DNA of 64,000 nt from Shewanella khirikhana (GCF_003957745.1 NZ_CP020373.1:744001-808000); one strand, 5' to 3'. Shown: positions 7,068-14,994, counted from the stretch's first letter. Notes: generated by a model not told the origin, from the sequence alone. Made by a program: numbers and translations.

Positions 7068-9098
7068 TCAGAGCGCCTTTAAGCGTACCGCCGCGCCGCC
7101 ACCTTCGGCCAAATGCAGGATGAGGGTATCGCCGCTGCGCACCTTTTGCTTTTTGATGTCAATCTCGTAGGGGCGCCATTTCCATTCGGCGTCTTTGCCG
7201 TCCTGATAAATCTGCGCCTCAAAGGTTTTGCCGGGCTCGAGGAAATCGAGCTTCACTGTTACATCGCGGGCCTGCTCGTCGGTCACTGCGCCAAGATACC
7301 AGTCGTTGCCGCTGTACTGGCGCGCCTTGCGCTCTTTACGGGCCATCACCACAAAGTCGCCCACCTCACCATCGAGGGCAATGCTCTGCTCCCAGTCGGT
7401 GGGTACGTCTTTGATAAATTGAAAGGCGTCGGGGCGTTTTAAGTAGTTCTCAGGCAGGTCGGCCGCCATCTGAATCGGGCTGTAGAGCACCACATACAGC
7501 GCCAGCTGCTTGGCGAGCGTGCTTTGTGGACGGTTTGTGTTGTCGCCAAGGCCGTTAAAGCTCATATCGAAAATGCCGGGGGTAAAGTCCATCGGCCCTG
7601 CCAGCATGCGGGTGAACGACAGCATGGCAATGTGCTCTGGCGGGTTGGGCGGCGTGCCCCAGGCATTGTATTCCTGACCACGGGCACCCTCGCGGGCAAG
7701 CCAGTTGGGGTAGGTGCGCCTTAGCCCCGTGTCCTTGATGGGCTCGTGGGTGTTGATGCTTATCTGGTATTTGGCGGCGGTTTTCACGTTATCCAGGTAT
7801 TCGCCCACCATAAACTGGCCGTCGTGCCACTCGAAGCGCTCAAGGCCGTTTTCATCGATGCGCTTGATGTTACCGCCATCGGCCACGTAGCCGGTTTTCA
7901 CCTGGCTGACCCCCATCTTTTGGTACAGGTCAAAGGCGCCATCCCACTGTTTGCGGTAGTTGCTGACGCTGCCGGAGGTTTCGTGGTGGCCAATAAGTCT
8001 GGCGCCCACCTCGCGGCCATAATCGGCAATCGCCTGAATATCAAAGTCGGCAAAGGGCTCAGTAAAGCTGAACAGATCGCCATTGTGGAACCAGTCGCCG
8101 TCCCAGCCGATATTCCAGCCTTCTACCAACACCCCATCAAAGCCATTGTCGGCGGCAAAGCGCAGGTATTTTTTGGTCTCAGCTGTGGTGGCGCCATGTT
8201 TGCTGCCACTGCCCCAGGTGTTTTGGTTAATGTGCATGCCCCACCAAATACCCACGTATTTGCCGGGCTGCACCCAGGAGACATCCCCAAGCTGGTTGGG
8301 CTCGTTAAGATTGAGAATAAGGTGCGAGTTAATCAGCCCTGTGGCCTTGGGCGCAATTTGCAGCGTGCGCCAGGGGGTGTTGAATTTGCCGTTGGTTTTG
8401 ACCGCCACCCCATCTGACCAAGGCGTGAGCTCGGCAACAAAGGTGCCGGGGCGGCGCTGATTCAGGGTCATGGCGGCGTAGTCCACCAGAGCCGCTTCGT
8501 GGATGGCAATATGCACCCCGTCCTTGTTTTTAAAGGTAAAAGGCGTTTGCACCAGCGCCGCATCGGCAAGCTTGCTGTGCTGATAGAGATACTCATAGCG
8601 GTTCCAGCCACGGCCGGGGATCCACCAGGCGTCGGCCTTGTCTGCATCCTCCACCGCAAACTCGGTCAGCTCGCGGGTGATATTCAGCGGGGTATCGGCA
8701 TCCACCTCGTAGCGAAAGCCCACCCCATCGTCGAAGGCGCGAAAGCGTACCTTGTAGGCCTGTTTGCTTTCTGGATGGCTAAAGCTTACCAGCAGCTCAT
8801 TGTGTTTATCTTCAATGATGCGCGCCTCGCCCCAGGGCTGCTCCCAGCTGCTGTCCACTGTGGCTCTTTGGCTGTCTGAGATATCAAAACCGCCGCGAAA
8901 GTTGGCGGCATTGTTGAAGTCAAATCCCAGTCTGGAGGAGCCTATCACCAGCTTACCCTGAAACAGCACCGCGTAGTGGGGGGCGTCTTCGTCGCTTACC
9001 CTGAGTTCAATCTCGCCATTTGGGGATTTGAGGCTTAAGGTTTTGGCCTGCAATGGCAGGCTGGCAGCCAGTGCCATCAGCAGCAGTGAATAGCGCAT
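7068..9098 (-). CDS. GH97 alpha-glucosidase, inverting (SusB-like) type
   Basis: 676 residues from the ATG at 9098, with AAGGA about eight bases upstream and the signal peptide MRYSLLLMALAASLPLQAK. The order is that of GH97: an N-terminal beta-sandwich (about 20-280), a TIM barrel (about 280-570) and a C-terminal beta-sheet domain. In the barrel the 'VKTGYV' strand (about residue 403) carries Gly where retaining GH97 enzymes have the Asp nucleophile. The glutamates 'NTHEP' (Glu452) and 'GQEYNAWG' (Glu476) match the inverting SusB-type acid/base and Ca-binding set. Predicted to hydrolyse alpha-glucosides from maltooligosaccharides in the periplasm or outside. No TonB receptor, transporter or other glycosidase lies beside it, so it appears solitary. 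The subtype assignment rests on motif recall. Confidence 0.9.
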   Translation of the reverse strand: MRYSLLLMALAASLPLQAKTLSLKSPNGEIELRVSDEDAPHYAVLFQGKLVIGSSRLGFDFNNAANFRGGFDISDSQRATVDSSWEQPWGEARIIEDKHNELLVSFSHPESKQAYKVRFRAFDDGVGFRYEVDADTPLNITRELTEFAVEDADKADAWWIPGRGWNRYEYLYQHSKLADAALVQTPFTFKNKDGVHIAIHEAALVDYAAMTLNQRRPGTFVAELTPWSDGVAVKTNGKFNTPWRTLQIAPKATGLINSHLILNLNEPNQLGDVSWVQPGKYVGIWWGMHINQNTWGSGSKHGATTAETKKYLRFAADNGFDGVLVEGWNIGWDGDWFHNGDLFSFTEPFADFDIQAIADYGREVGARLIGHHETSGSVSNYRKQWDGAFDLYQKMGVSQVKTGYVADGGNIKRIDENGLERFEWHDGQFMVGEYLDNVKTAAKYQISINTHEPIKDTGLRRTYPNWLAREGARGQEYNAWGTPPNPPEHIAMLSFTRMLAGPMDFTPGIFDMSFNGLGDNTNRPQSTLAKQLALYVVLYSPIQMAADLPENYLKRPDAFQFIKDVPTDWEQSIALDGEVGDFVVMARKERKARQYSGNDWYLGAVTDEQARDVTVKLDFLEPGKTFEAQIYQDGKDAEWKWRPYEIDIKKQKVRSGDTLILHLAEGGGAAVRLKAL

Positions 9099-9405
9099 GG
9101 GGGAGTCCTTGTAAGGTGTATTTTTGTTTGTGACCACCTTAGCCGAGGCGAGGGATGGGGGACATAAGCTGCATACGTATTCAGCCATTGAAGCAGATGT
9201 GATGCTGATGTGAAGCGACCCGCTGTAGCTGCGTGCATGCGCTGATACCGGCTATAAACAGTAAAGGCCGCGCGCCACCAAGGGAATGGCCGAGTAAGTC
9301 AAAGGTTGTGATTTTGCAGTGAATTTTCAGCTTTGCTTAAGCTTTGCTGAAACTATGCCGCCGCTTGTTGTATAACAGGGGGACTCAGGCAATCAGGAGG
9401 CCAGA

Positions 9406-9774
9406 ATGAGTCAGGTACAAAACAGCACTGCGTCAATCAGCGATGCGCAGACCAGCAGCGCCGAAGCATTATCCCAGCAGGGCAGCGTTATCAAATCGGC
9501 GAACGCCGCAGTTCAGCGCGGCGTAGCCCGGGCCGATGGCAAGCTTAGTTTAACCGCAGCAAGCCTCGAATTTACCCCCTACAACAACCAGTTGGGCCTT
9601 GGCCCCTATCAGGTGGCGCGCGCCGAGATTGTCAGGGCTGAAAAGTGCCTCGGCAAAGGCGGCGGCTTTTTGCCCGTGACCACAGATGCCATGCGCATCA
9701 CCTTAAGCAGTGGCGACAGCCTGGAGTTTATTGTTGCCAACCCGCAGGAGTGGATAGGCGCGCTTAACGGCTAA
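9406..9774 (+). CDS. Small protein with PH/GRAM-like domain, function unknown
   Basis: 122 residues with an excellent CAGGAGG five bases before the ATG. The first ~40 residues are Ser/Ala/Gln-rich and probably disordered. The remainder, 'GKLSLTAASLEFTPYN' through 'ITLSSGDSLEFIVANPQEWIGAL', has the strand order and C-terminal helix start of GRAM/bacterial PH-like domains. There is no signal peptide or membrane segment, so it is probably cytosolic. I do not recognise a named family; the domain suggestion is from pattern only. It stands between the GH97 gene (divergent) and the lipid kinase (same strand, 186 bp downstream). Confidence 0.7.
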   Translation: MSQVQNSTASISDAQTSSAEALSQQGSVIKSANAAVQRGVARADGKLSLTAASLEFTPYNNQLGLGPYQVARAEIVRAEKCLGKGGGFLPVTTDAMRITLSSGDSLEFIVANPQEWIGALNG

Positions 9775-9959
9775 TTTGCAGCCCTGCTTCTCGCTCGAAA
9801 GCCAGCTCTCATGTTGTTGAGCGCTGGCTTTTTGCTATCCGCACTGCCGCACCGCTGAAATCGAGAGGCTGTTGCAACAGCTCACGATTACCTCCTTTAA
9901 CTATTGAAACCAGCGCCGCGACAGTGTTTGATAAAGCAGCAGCCCCCGCAGGAGACACC

Positions 9960-10958
9960 ATGACCATCCGCATTCTGCTTAACGGTAAAAAGGCCGGTTT
10001 GGAGCCGGTACGCGCCGCGATTCTGGCCGCGAGGAAGCACGGCAATGTCGAAGTACGGGTCACGTTTGAGGGCGGTGATATCGACCGTCTGGTGGCTGAA
10101 GCCGTTGCCGATGCCTGCCCAAGGCTGGTAGCGGCCGGTGGCGATGGCACGGTCAACGAATGTGTCTCGGCGCTGATGCGCTTCGATGAGGCGAAGCGGC
10201 CCGAGCTTGCCATCATGCCCCTTGGTACTGCCAATGACTTTGCCACGGCTTGCAGCATTCCCATTGAGCTTGAACAGGCTCTGAGGCTTGCGCAAACCGG
10301 CGAGGCGCGTGCCATTGATTGCGTGAAGGTGACAGCGGGCGTAGAAGGCGCTGAGCACGCTGACGGCTGCTCTTTTGCTGAAGGCTCTTCTCATGCTGAC
10401 GGATCTTCTCCTGCTGACGGCTCTTCGCTTACTGAAGGCTCTGCCCGCTACTTTATCAATGTCGCCAGCGGCGGCTTTGGCGCCAAGGTTACCGCCGAAA
10501 CCCCGGTGGCACTGAAAAACTTTTTGGGCGGCGGCGCCTATACCCTGGCCGGCATAGTGCAGGCGCTGAGCTTTGCCCCCTATCAGGGCACTATCAAGTT
10601 ACCCAATCAGCACTCCCAGGAGCATGTGATTGTGGGCGCCATCTGCAATGGCCGTCAGGCGGGAGGTGGCCAGCAGCTTGCGCCCAAGGCCATGTTAAAC
10701 AACGGCTTACTCGATACCATTGCCCTGCGTCACTTCCCAATGGAGGCGCTGCCCCAGGTGCTGAGCGAGCTTGCCAATCAGGACACCGACGGCGAGTACG
10801 TGCGCCGCATCCGCACCCCCTGGGTTGAGTGGCACTCGGATGAGGTTATGCCTATCAATCTCGATGGCGAACCCATAGCTGCCCGCCGTATCCGTTTCGA
10901 GGCGATTCCTGCTGCCATCAAGTTGGTGCTGCCAACACTGTGTCCTTTGCTGCGATAG
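9960..10958 (+). CDS. YegS/DAGK-family lipid kinase with inserted repeat
   Basis: 332 residues from the ATG at 9960 (AGGAG six bases upstream); a GTG at 9924 is less likely. The diacylglycerol kinase catalytic signature is clear: 'RLVAAGGDGTVNECVSALM' with the GGDGT nucleotide loop, then 'LAIMPLGTANDFA' (PLGTANDFA motif). C-terminal YegS-like sheet regions follow, with 'GAICNGRQAGGGQQLAPKAMLNNGLLD' and 'LDGEP'. Predicted to phosphorylate a membrane lipid (phosphatidylglycerol or diacylglycerol type) with ATP. Unusual: between the first domain and 'YFINVASGGFGAKV' there is a low-complexity insert of five six-residue units (ADGSS-type) that normal YegS proteins lack. It should form a surface loop. 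E. coli YegS is about 300 residues, so the insert explains the extra length. Confidence 0.9.
   Translation: MTIRILLNGKKAGLEPVRAAILAARKHGNVEVRVTFEGGDIDRLVAEAVADACPRLVAAGGDGTVNECVSALMRFDEAKRPELAIMPLGTANDFATACSIPIELEQALRLAQTGEARAIDCVKVTAGVEGAEHADGCSFAEGSSHADGSSPADGSSLTEGSARYFINVASGGFGAKVTAETPVALKNFLGGGAYTLAGIVQALSFAPYQGTIKLPNQHSQEHVIVGAICNGRQAGGGQQLAPKAMLNNGLLDTIALRHFPMEALPQVLSELANQDTDGEYVRRIRTPWVEWHSDEVMPINLDGEPIAARRIRFEAIPAAIKLVLPTLCPLLR
10359..10448 (+). repeat. 18-bp in-frame tandem repeat, 5 units
   Basis: Five 18-bp units, starting GCTGACGGCTGCTCTTTT (10359-10376) and ending at 10448, encode six-residue repeats of the [AT]-[DE]-G-[SC]-[SA]-x type inside the lipid kinase gene. The units differ by point changes only. 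Confidence 0.9.
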
Positions 10959-11299
10959 GGATTTCGCAGCCTTTCATCCTTCAGGAGATGTGCGCCTGCC
11001 GTTTATGCTGGTTGTTTGCACGTTAGCAGCACCCACCCACATCAGCGGCCGCTGAATGCCTGGCGGCGGGGTTTACTCTCAGTCGCGGGTGTCATTGGGT
11101 TTTTCATACCCGATAGCTTTCGGCAAAGATTGCCACCTTTAGTCGTATGCTGTACATTTGAGCGAATTGGTTAATAACCAAGTAAAACAATGGTTAAGGC
11201 ATAACTGATTTAATGCTTTTTAACGCCGTGACGGTGGATTGTTGGTAGCAAAGGATTGCAGAGGTTTCTCCTTCCTTTACTCCCTTCTATATGTGTTTT
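10959..11299. other. Intergenic, no gene seen
   Basis: About 340 bp after the lipid kinase with no convincing reading frame, terminator or RNA. It leads into the structured repeat copy A and marks the left edge of the accessory region. Confidence 0.6.
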
Positions 11300-11614
11300 C
11301 CAAGGCGCTGCCTTGAACCGTTTTTGGTTTGTGATTGCTCGGGTTTAACCCAACGGGGTTGTCGTTTGGTTTGTCGCTTTGCAAGCGACGGGAAGTCGTG
11401 GGTTTCCAACCCACACCCGGCCAAGAGGGGATCTACAGCGACTCCCCTCTTGGAACTCCCGCGCCGCCCCAACGAAGCCGAGCACTTTGGGCTTATGGGC
11501 TGAAAACGGCCACCGCGTCAGACGCTCATCCATGATTCGACTGACGCTGCCTCGGCATCCATGCCTCGGCTTGCCCGTTTCACTCAGCCCAACACCCAAA
11601 GCGGCTTCGAAGGG
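11300..11614 (-). repeat. Structured repeat element, copy A
   Basis: One of three related elements (with 13735-14005 and 14647-14956), read here on the minus strand. It forms an outer stem P1 (11595-11609 with 11473-11491) enclosing hairpins P2 (11554-11565, stem GGCA/TGCC) and P3 (11515-11547, stem GCGTCAG/CTGACGC). Then come P4 (11423-11451), P5 (11398-11414, loop GGA), P6 (11373-11389, loop GCA) and a further hairpin at 11301-11315. The same hairpins recur at the same places in the other copies with paired base changes. Short reading frames across it look accidental. I do not recognise it as a named family; a non-coding RNA or a small mobile element are the main options. Confidence 0.8.
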
Positions 11615-11634
11615 GAATAAGCGTGTCGTCCGAC

Positions 11635-11660
11635 AGTGAGATGAACAATTTCATCTCACT
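11635..11660. other. Perfect 11-bp stem-loop
   Basis: AGTGAGATGAA (11635-11645) pairs perfectly with TTCATCTCACT (11650-11660) around a 4-base loop. It lies just 5' of repeat copy A on its own strand. A hairpin of equal stem length occurs at 14995-15019 beside copy C. Confidence 0.7.
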
Positions 11661-11841
11661 AGCGTTTCCCGAATGCCTCCGGCCGCCACGCGGGGATTGG
11701 TGCAATCCTTTGGCATAGGTGTTTAGTAGTGAAAGAGTTGTGGGTGGTAGAAAGAGGATCTTGCAAGGTAGGACAAGGTTACAAGCTTGGATAACCTTAC
11801 AAGGTCGTATGAGTAAAATGTTAGCCATCATAGGAGATTGT

Positions 11842-12510
11842 ATGCCTCAAAGTGATTATTCTCAGGAAGAGTATCAAGCTGATTTTTTGGATAATAAATG
11901 TGTAACAAGACAGGCTTTAGATAGAGCTCTCGATACTAGAAAATTTGAAATAGAGCTGTATTGGAAGAGGGCAACTTACTTTTGGACGTTTATTGGCGCG
12001 ACATTAGCTGGCTTTATCGCAGTTCAAGCATCAAGTATTGAGAACAAAACTGATCTATCGGTTGTTCTGTCATGTGTCGGGTTTGTATTTTCTTTCGCTT
12101 GGTTTTGCGTAAATCGTGGCAGTAAACATTGGCAAGAAAATTGGGAAAAGCATGTAGACATGCTTGAAGACAAAGTATCTGGCCCACTATACAAAGTTGT
12201 CCTTACTCGTGGTAAGCCTACAGGAAAACGTGAGCACTTGCGGCATTGGATGACAGGTCCCTCTCCACTGTCCGTTTCTAAAATAAACCAGTTAATTAGT
12301 CTTTATGTCTCTCTACTCTGGGGAATTTTAGTGTGTTACTCCTTACCGGAATTCAACCGAAATGCAGATATGAATTGGTTTTATGTTGGTGTTATTTTTC
12401 TTAGCATTTTGGCATGCATTTCATTTTTATGGTTGGCTCGCTCGTATCAAGGTGGCTTTTGGCACAATGCTACAATCCGAACCACGAAAATCAATAATGG
12501 CTATCAATAA
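11842..12510 (+). CDS. RipA-family-like four-helix membrane protein (cassette gene)
   Basis: 222 residues from the ATG at 11842 (AGGAG five bases upstream); longer readings from 11719 or 11809 lack a good site. Four hydrophobic helices: 'TYFWTFIGATLAGFIAV' (about 40-58), 'LSVVLSCVGFVFSFAWFCV' (70-89), 'ISLYVSLLWGILVCYSL' (about 155-172) and 'FYVGVIFLSILACISFLWL' (about 183-202). Between helices 2 and 3 the soluble part includes 'NRGSKHWQENWEKHVDMLED', a pattern I associate with RipA-family octameric membrane proteins, which often sit in accessory islands. The gene is AT-rich compared with its neighbours. Its stop codon falls inside an attC-like site (12497-12624), as is usual for integron cassette genes. 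The function is unknown; the family call is moderate. Confidence 0.7.
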   Translation: MPQSDYSQEEYQADFLDNKCVTRQALDRALDTRKFEIELYWKRATYFWTFIGATLAGFIAVQASSIENKTDLSVVLSCVGFVFSFAWFCVNRGSKHWQENWEKHVDMLEDKVSGPLYKVVLTRGKPTGKREHLRHWMTGPSPLSVSKINQLISLYVSLLWGILVCYSLPEFNRNADMNWFYVGVIFLSILACISFLWLARSYQGGFWHNATIRTTKINNGYQ

Positions 12511-12624
12511 ATTTAAGAGTGATTCACAACGCTTGGCGCCCTCACTTCAAGCCAGTTTAGTGTTTATGGCACAATGATTTAGGTAAGGTGGTAGCGTTGT
12601 CCTCACCTTAATTTGGCGTTAAAC
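12497..12624 (+). mobile_element. VCR-like integron attC site
   Basis: About 125 bp, the size of Vibrio-type attC repeats, ending in GTTAAAC (12618-12624), which matches the core GTTRRRY with the exchange point after 12618. The interior contains CAACGCTTGGCG, AGTTTAGTGTTTATG and GCGTTG...CCTTA...GGCGTTA blocks in the order of the Vibrio cholerae repeat. The left arm is degenerate: ATGGCTATC (12497-12505) is complementary at 8 of 9 positions to GTTAGCCAT at 11820-11828, the probable start of the upstream cassette. Family resemblance is from memory of the VCR sequence. Confidence 0.75.
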
Positions 12625-12644
12625 GGCAAGGAGCATCGGTCAAG

Positions 12645-13628
12645 ATGAAAGGTATCGAAAAAAACAAAGCTCAAAAATTGATTAAAAAAATTGAAAACGG
12701 TCAATTTGATGAAAATGATATAGATAGCTTGTTTATGAGAATGAGACCTTACTCAAGCAAGATGCCTGTTTTTCGAGAAATTGCTGATTTTGTTGCTCAT
12801 AATGATCAAAGGGATCGTGGATTAGCGAATCAATCATTAGAAACAATGTACTTAAGAATTAAGCTTTTTCTAGAGTATAACTCTCCAAAAAAAACTTTAG
12901 ATATATCTTCTCCTTTTCCTCTGTGGATAAAAAGGCTAATGCTTCTTCAAGTGAGTAAGTTTAAGGACTCAGTTTTGAAAGAGAAATTCAATGTAACTCA
13001 ACAAAGATTAAAGAGTCGGATTGATAATGCTTTTAAAGAGGATAAGAAAAATAATTTAGCTACATTAAAAGATGGTAAGTTATCTCATCAGACATTAGAA
13101 GCTATTCAACATATTATGAGTTATCTAGTTTCTAATGTTGCGTTTACGCAAGAAGATTTAATATCTGAGCTTTTAAGTGTAATTGTTTCAAATAAGCTTG
13201 AAATTGAGAAAGATCTTTTTCTTGCTCAATCAGATAAGATTACTCTTTGCACATTACTTTTGATGCACAATGCTACATTTGATTTTAAAGGTCATAAATT
13301 GGGTTATACCCAAATTGGTACTGAAAAAGAGTCAATTTTCTGCAACACCAAGTTTGTTGATGTCAATGGAAATGAAATTGATCATGTTGAGACTTTTGGA
13401 AATTTACAAGTTACGGGCTGGGTTGTAGTAAATAACAGTGGAAAAGATGTGACAATGGGATATCCAATTATGTCTACAAACTTGGACGCTGAAAGTTGGT
13501 GTGTTGATGAATTGTTTCATATAGAACCATTGAATGATGATTTGACAAACCATATGTGCAAAAGGATTAAACTTACAGGAGACTTAACTATTTCTGATTC
13601 TTTCAGACTAGAAGAAGTTGCCGTTTAA
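12645..13628 (+). CDS. Unknown 327-residue protein in an integron cassette
   Basis: 327 residues, strongly AT-rich with Lys/Asn/Ile codons unlike the surrounding genes. AAGGAG lies at 12628-12633, 11 bases before the ATG. The N-terminal ~200 residues look helical and Lys-rich ('KNKAQKLIKKIENGQFDEND'). The C-terminal ~130 residues look like a beta-rich domain ('NLQVTGWVVVNNSGKDVTMGY'). No signal peptide, membrane helix or recognisable catalytic motif. The cassette begins at GTTAAACGGC (12618-12627) and the gene's stop lies in GCCGTTTAAC (13620-13629), its exact complement, as expected for the two arms of one cassette. The position suggests an adaptive function such as stress or phage resistance; that is inference only. 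Confidence 0.75.
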   Translation: MKGIEKNKAQKLIKKIENGQFDENDIDSLFMRMRPYSSKMPVFREIADFVAHNDQRDRGLANQSLETMYLRIKLFLEYNSPKKTLDISSPFPLWIKRLMLLQVSKFKDSVLKEKFNVTQQRLKSRIDNAFKEDKKNNLATLKDGKLSHQTLEAIQHIMSYLVSNVAFTQEDLISELLSVIVSNKLEIEKDLFLAQSDKITLCTLLLMHNATFDFKGHKLGYTQIGTEKESIFCNTKFVDVNGNEIDHVETFGNLQVTGWVVVNNSGKDVTMGYPIMSTNLDAESWCVDELFHIEPLNDDLTNHMCKRIKLTGDLTISDSFRLEEVAV

Positions 13629-13660
13629 CAATGAGATAAAGGGGTCGGAGTGAATTAAAT
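13620..13660 (+). mobile_element. Truncated attC arm of the second cassette
   Basis: GCCGTTTAAC (13620-13629) is a proper attC left core (RYYYAAC) and pairs 10/10 with the cassette start at 12618-12627. The expected ~120-bp site does not follow: after about 25 bases the sequence changes (GGGGTCGGAGTGAATTAA) and runs towards repeat copy B. The site therefore appears disrupted. Confidence 0.65.
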
Positions 13661-13734
13661 ACTCATTCGCTTTACCAGGCCAAGGTCGCCAGCGATTGAG
13701 ATGACCAAGTTTTCGATTGGAAAGAAAGATCGGA

Positions 13735-14005
13735 CAGGCACAACACTGCACGTACAGATTGCAGCCGCTTTTGAACCCCATCGGTGCCGCTGAGGGTGTT
13801 GCTGAAAATGGCGTAGCGAGGCATGGATGCCGAAGCAGCGTCAGTCGAATCAGGGATGAGCGTCTGGCGCGTTAGCCAATTTTCAGCATAAACCCGAAGG
13901 GGCTTTCGGCACCGTCAGGGGTGTCTTTGGGGTTGCAAGGGGTGTTGGACAAGCAACACCCCTTGCCTGGAGGCGGGCTGGAAGGCCGCGATTTTAGGTA
14001 AAATT
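13735..14005 (+). repeat. Structured repeat element, copy B
   Basis: Same architecture as copies A and C. It starts with CAGGCACAACACT (13735-13747), also at 14647-14659. P1 is CGGTGCCG (13784-13791) / CGGCACCG (13907-13914), where A and C have CGAAGCCG / CGGCTTCG, so both sides have changed together. P2 is 13822-13833, P3 is 13840-13870 (GCGTCAG/CTGGCGC with one G-T pair), and P4 is a perfect 12-bp stem 13935-13946 / 13955-13966. P5 is 13973-13989 with loop GGA and one mismatch; P6 is an AT-rich hairpin near 13990-14005. It lies downstream of the second cassette gene and converges on the membrane-protein gene at 14019. Confidence 0.8.
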
Positions 14006-14018
14006 ATTCCCCGTTGAA

Positions 14019-14438
14019 TTACTTGTACTTGTCCAATAGGGAAAAAATCACTTTGCGTTGGCTGGGGGAAAAGGTGTAGTAGCTAAAAGAGGTTTCACCA
14101 TAGACTTTATTTTTTATGACGACCTTTTGTGGTGGTAGTCGAGTGATGTTGTAGCCTTCATAATCACCCCTCTTTATATGTGAGACATATTTATCATCCT
14201 GGAAGCTGATCCCCTGTTCTTCTATCCGTAGCAGATGTGTCCCCGACTTGAACCTGGTGTAAATATAGACAAGCCCAAGCGCTGGGATAGCCAGTCCGAG
14301 AAGAATTTCGAAAGTAAAATCGATATTAACGCCTAAGAAACTCAGGAATATCAACGCGGCGATGAAGTAGATGCCGTAGATAAGTACTTCATAACACCTT
14401 GAGAAAAAGTCTTGGAACCTTGACTGTTCAAACGTCAT
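14019..14438 (-). CDS. Small membrane protein with C-terminal PH-like region, unknown
   Basis: 139 residues starting MTFEQSRFQDFFSRCYEV. Two adjacent transmembrane helices ('LIYGIYFIAALIFLSFLGV', about 19-37, and 'ILLGLAIPALGLVYIYTRF', about 45-63) are followed by a ~75-residue soluble tail. The tail, 'TRFKSGTHLLRIEEQGISFQDDKYVSHIKRGDYEGYNI...', has the strand pattern of bacterial PH-like domains found in small membrane proteins. No family name can be given. It lies between structured repeats B and C, on the opposite strand to the two cassette genes. Composition is more AT-rich than the core genes. The 141-bp region upstream shows no clear attC. Confidence 0.65.
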   Translation of the reverse strand: MTFEQSRFQDFFSRCYEVLIYGIYFIAALIFLSFLGVNIDFTFEILLGLAIPALGLVYIYTRFKSGTHLLRIEEQGISFQDDKYVSHIKRGDYEGYNITRLPPQKVVIKNKVYGETSFSYYTFSPSQRKVIFSLLDKYK

Positions 14439-14646
14439 ATATCTTTCCTATGTAGCCTTAAGTCTTTAATCGAAACAAGATCTGCTCAAACCATAGTACC
14501 AGAGCGGGTTTGGAATAGAAGAGTGTGTTAGTAAGGGTAAACCGCGATATTTTCAGAAGGTGTTCAACATTCTGTGTCACGTTAAAAATCACAGTTCGAT
14601 ATATGCTTCCTGTCGTCCTTCAAAATGGATGGACTAAAAAAGAGGG

Positions 14647-14956
14647 CAGGCACAACACTTTCAGGTTGCACTAGATGCTCCCCATCGAAGCCGCTTTGGT
14701 TGTTGGGTTGAGTGAAACGGGCAAGCCGAGATAGGGATATCGAGGCAGCGACCGTTGAGCTGGGAGCGAATCGGTCGCGGTGGCCGTTTTCAGCCCATAA
14801 GACCAAAGTGCTCGGCTTCGTCGGGGGTCGCTGGGGGATTGGACAAGGGGGCAAGTCGATACTGCCCCCTTTCCCCGGGTGAAGCCTGGAAGGCTTCGAT
14901 TTCCAGTCGCTTGCAAAGCGACTTAATTTGATAAAAACACGCAGGTTTTCCCCTGC
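14647..14956 (+). repeat. Structured repeat element, copy C
   Basis: Read on the plus strand: conserved CAGGCACAACACT (14647-14659); P1 14686-14699 with 14803-14820; P2 14730-14741 (stem GATA/TATC where A and B have GGCA/TGCC); P3 14748-14778 (stem GCGACCG/CGGTCGC where A has GCGTCAG/CTGACGC). P4 is 14845-14871 (AAGGGGGCA/TGCCCCCTT), P5 is 14881-14897 (GAAGCCT-GGA-AGGCTTC), P6 is 14905-14923 (same as in A). A further GCAGG/CCTGC hairpin follows near 14941-14956. The changes keep the pairing, which points to selection on structure. No convincing protein is encoded. Confidence 0.8.
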
Positions 14957-14994
14957 AATCCTCCGTGTGCCGCGCAGAGCGCTTCGGCGCCAGC

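Noticed and set aside
7113..7442. Plus-strand frame opposite the GH97 3' end
   Set aside because: Shadow of the GH97 codons; no independent signal.
11345..11599. 84-residue frame on the minus strand across repeat copy A (and similar frames over copies B and C)
   Set aside because: Frames follow the hairpins and change with them; copies differ by paired changes that do not keep an amino-acid sequence, so structure and not protein is conserved.
13640..13670. GGGGTCGGAGTGAATTAA as the end of an IS200/REP-type element
   Set aside because: Resembles a REP-like half palindrome, but no transposase or complete partner is present in the window.
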